DNA from: Oscillospiraceae bacterium
Lineage (GTDB): Bacteria; Bacillota; Clostridia; Oscillospirales; Ruminococcaceae
DNA: 24,298 nucleotides
Assembly: GCA_020024155.1 (NCBI GenBank)
Contig: JAHHUE010000019.1
Location: 1-24,298 of the forward strand
Direction of reading: 5' to 3'
Shown here: positions 23,460-24,298 of the stretch, one piece after another
How positions within the stretch are numbered: position 1 is the stretch's first letter
Layout: each line of letters opens with the position of its first letter
The notes under the pieces: generated by a model
Told to the model about the DNA's origin: nothing
The model's database searches: none
What the model saw: only the letters and a program-made list of their open reading frames with translations
Position numbers and translations under genes: made by a program

Positions 23460-23924
23460 ATGAATAGTGTTATTATAAAAACTCCAATTGGTTATTTAAG
23501 AATAAGTGAAGAAAATGGAGAACTTATAGAAATAAAATATTTAGAAAAAGAAATATTTATGTATAATAATTATTATTCACCAGTTTTGAATGACGCTATA
23601 ACACAGTTATTTGAGTACTTTGATGGTACAAGAAAAGAATTTTCATTACCATTAAAACTTGATGGAACAGAATTCACAAAAAATGTTCTTAATCAGCTTT
23701 CCAAAGTTCCTTACGGAACAACTATAACTTATACCCAGCTAGCAGAAATGGTTGGGAATATAAAAGCTGTTAGAGCTGTTGGTTCAGTTATGAGGAAAAA
23801 TCCTTTTATAATTGTTTTACCTTGTCATAGAGTTTTGCCAAAAAAATTAAATTTTGGCAACTATTCAGCAGGAGGAACAGCAAATAAAGAATGGTTATTA
23901 ACATTTGAAAAACAAAATATATAG
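23460..23924 (+). CDS. Methylated-DNA--[protein]-cysteine S-methyltransferase (Ogt type)
   Basis: This DNA-repair suicide enzyme moves an alkyl group from O6-alkylguanine to its own cysteine. The 154-residue protein has the short Ogt-type N-terminal ribonuclease-like domain (about 1-70) and the winged-helix active domain with VPYGTTITYTQLAEMVG, the arginine-finger region RAVGSVMRKNP, and the acceptor site VLPCHRV (C122), ending in YSAGGTANKEWLL. The usual loop after PCHRV is slightly changed (LPKKLNFGNYSAGG). An AGGTGA site precedes the ATG at a spacing of 6 nt. It stands alone between two terminators; no clear promoter was found. Confidence 0.95.
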   Translation: MNSVIIKTPIGYLRISEENGELIEIKYLEKEIFMYNNYYSPVLNDAITQLFEYFDGTRKEFSLPLKLDGTEFTKNVLNQLSKVPYGTTITYTQLAEMVGNIKAVRAVGSVMRKNPFIIVLPCHRVLPKKLNFGNYSAGGTANKEWLLTFEKQNI

Positions 23925-24013
23925 CATATAAACTTAATTTTAATGAAGTTATTTTTAAAAATACTTAATAAAAATGTTTTTTTAAATTTTTAAAAAAATA
24001 TTTTAAAAAAGTG

Positions 24014-24042
24014 TTGACAAATGGGTAAATCTGTTATATAAT
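24014..24042 (+). promoter_or_regulatory. Consensus promoter for tRNA-Pro
   Basis: A perfect TTGACA (24014-24019), a 17-bp spacer and a perfect TATAAT (24037-24042) lie 38 bp upstream of the tRNA. This is the strongest promoter in the window, as expected for a stable RNA gene. Confidence 0.93.
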
Positions 24043-24080
24043 CATTATCGTTGCTGAGGAACACAGTAATAAAAATAAAA

Positions 24081-24157
24081 CGGGATGTGGCTCAGTTTGG
24101 TAGAGCGCCTGGTTTGGGACCAGGATGCCGCAGGTTCGAATCCTGTCATCCCGACCA
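24081..24157 (+). tRNA. tRNA-Pro (anticodon UGG)
   Basis: A full cloverleaf is present. The acceptor is CGGGATG/CATCCCG, the D stem GCTC/GAGC, the anticodon stem CCTGG/CCAGG with loop TTTGGGA (anticodon TGG), the T stem CAGG/CCTG with loop containing TTCGAAT, then A and an encoded CCA. It has its own promoter and terminator and is monocistronic. Confidence 0.96.
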
Positions 24158-24161
24158 CATA

Positions 24162-24187
24162 AACCACCGAGTTATCGGTGGTTTTTT
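24162..24187 (+). terminator. Terminator of tRNA-Pro
   Basis: AACCACCGA (24162-24170), loop GTTA, and TCGGTGGTT (24175-24183) form a perfect 9-bp stem followed by T residues. Beyond it, 24188-24298 is AT-rich with nothing recognisable. Confidence 0.95.
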
Positions 24188-24298
24188 GTTATGTAAAATT
24201 ATAAAAATTTATTATAATATTTAAAATATTAATTGAGTAAAACTTATTGTATTTTATGATATAAGTAGATGATATATTGATTTAAAATATATTTGGCT

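Overview
The window is AT-rich (about 30% G+C by eye, not computed). It has strong Shine-Dalgarno sites, many hairpin/T-tract terminators, tRNAs with encoded CCA, and a typical low-G+C Firmicute gene set: nagAB on its own, type III pantothenate kinase, a PucR-type regulator, DUF4830, and ftsEX with an M23 and an S41 protein. The best guess is a member of the Clostridia, possibly a gut bacterium; the genus cannot be read from the sequence.

Region 1 (1-5597) is the integrase end of a mobile element, probably an ICE or its relic. It holds a broken hypothetical gene (99-737, minus), a sigma-like regulator whose start codon lies in a perfect hairpin (1220-1690), and a 415-nt gene-free stretch with several hairpins that ends in a terminator-like stem. 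A solitary MazF-type toxin, an excisionase-like HTH protein, a catalytically degenerate tyrosine recombinase and a true tyrosine integrase follow in tight order. The integrase frame is broken by a TAA at codon 59. The element abuts an intact tRNA-Arg(CCU), the likely attachment site.

Region 2 (5598-6273) has no protein genes. It contains three decayed tRNA-Arg-like segments, each centred on the anticodon-loop sequence and spaced exactly 124 bp apart. They look like tandem tRNA decay or attachment-site scars. AT-rich DNA leading into the next operon follows.

Region 3 (6274-12834) is a cell-surface polymer operon: two GT2 glycosyltransferases, a large GT2-TagF-like fusion, an ABC-2 permease and its ATPase. 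A small gene remnant lies between the synthesis and export halves. The set suggests a teichoic-acid-like glycerol/polyol-phosphate polymer made on the cytoplasmic face and exported by a TagGH/Wzm-Wzt-type transporter. A strong terminator closes it.

Region 4 (13095-16595, minus strand) carries nagA-nagB (GlcNAc-6-P to fructose-6-P) and coaX-cyclophilin, each ending in a terminator.

Region 5 (16721-24298, plus strand) carries a DUF4830 membrane protein, an RsuA-family pseudouridine synthase, a PucR/CdaR-type regulator, and then ftsE-ftsX-M23 peptidase-S41 protein, a division/cell-wall hydrolysis cluster. The S41 member has lost its serine nucleophile and oxyanion-hole motif and is probably a pseudoprotease. 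An O6-alkylguanine-DNA alkyltransferase and a tRNA-Pro(UGG) with a consensus promoter end the window.

The least explained parts are the structured leader before mazF, the dead/live integrase pair, the 124-bp tRNA-Arg repeat array and the S41 pseudoprotease.
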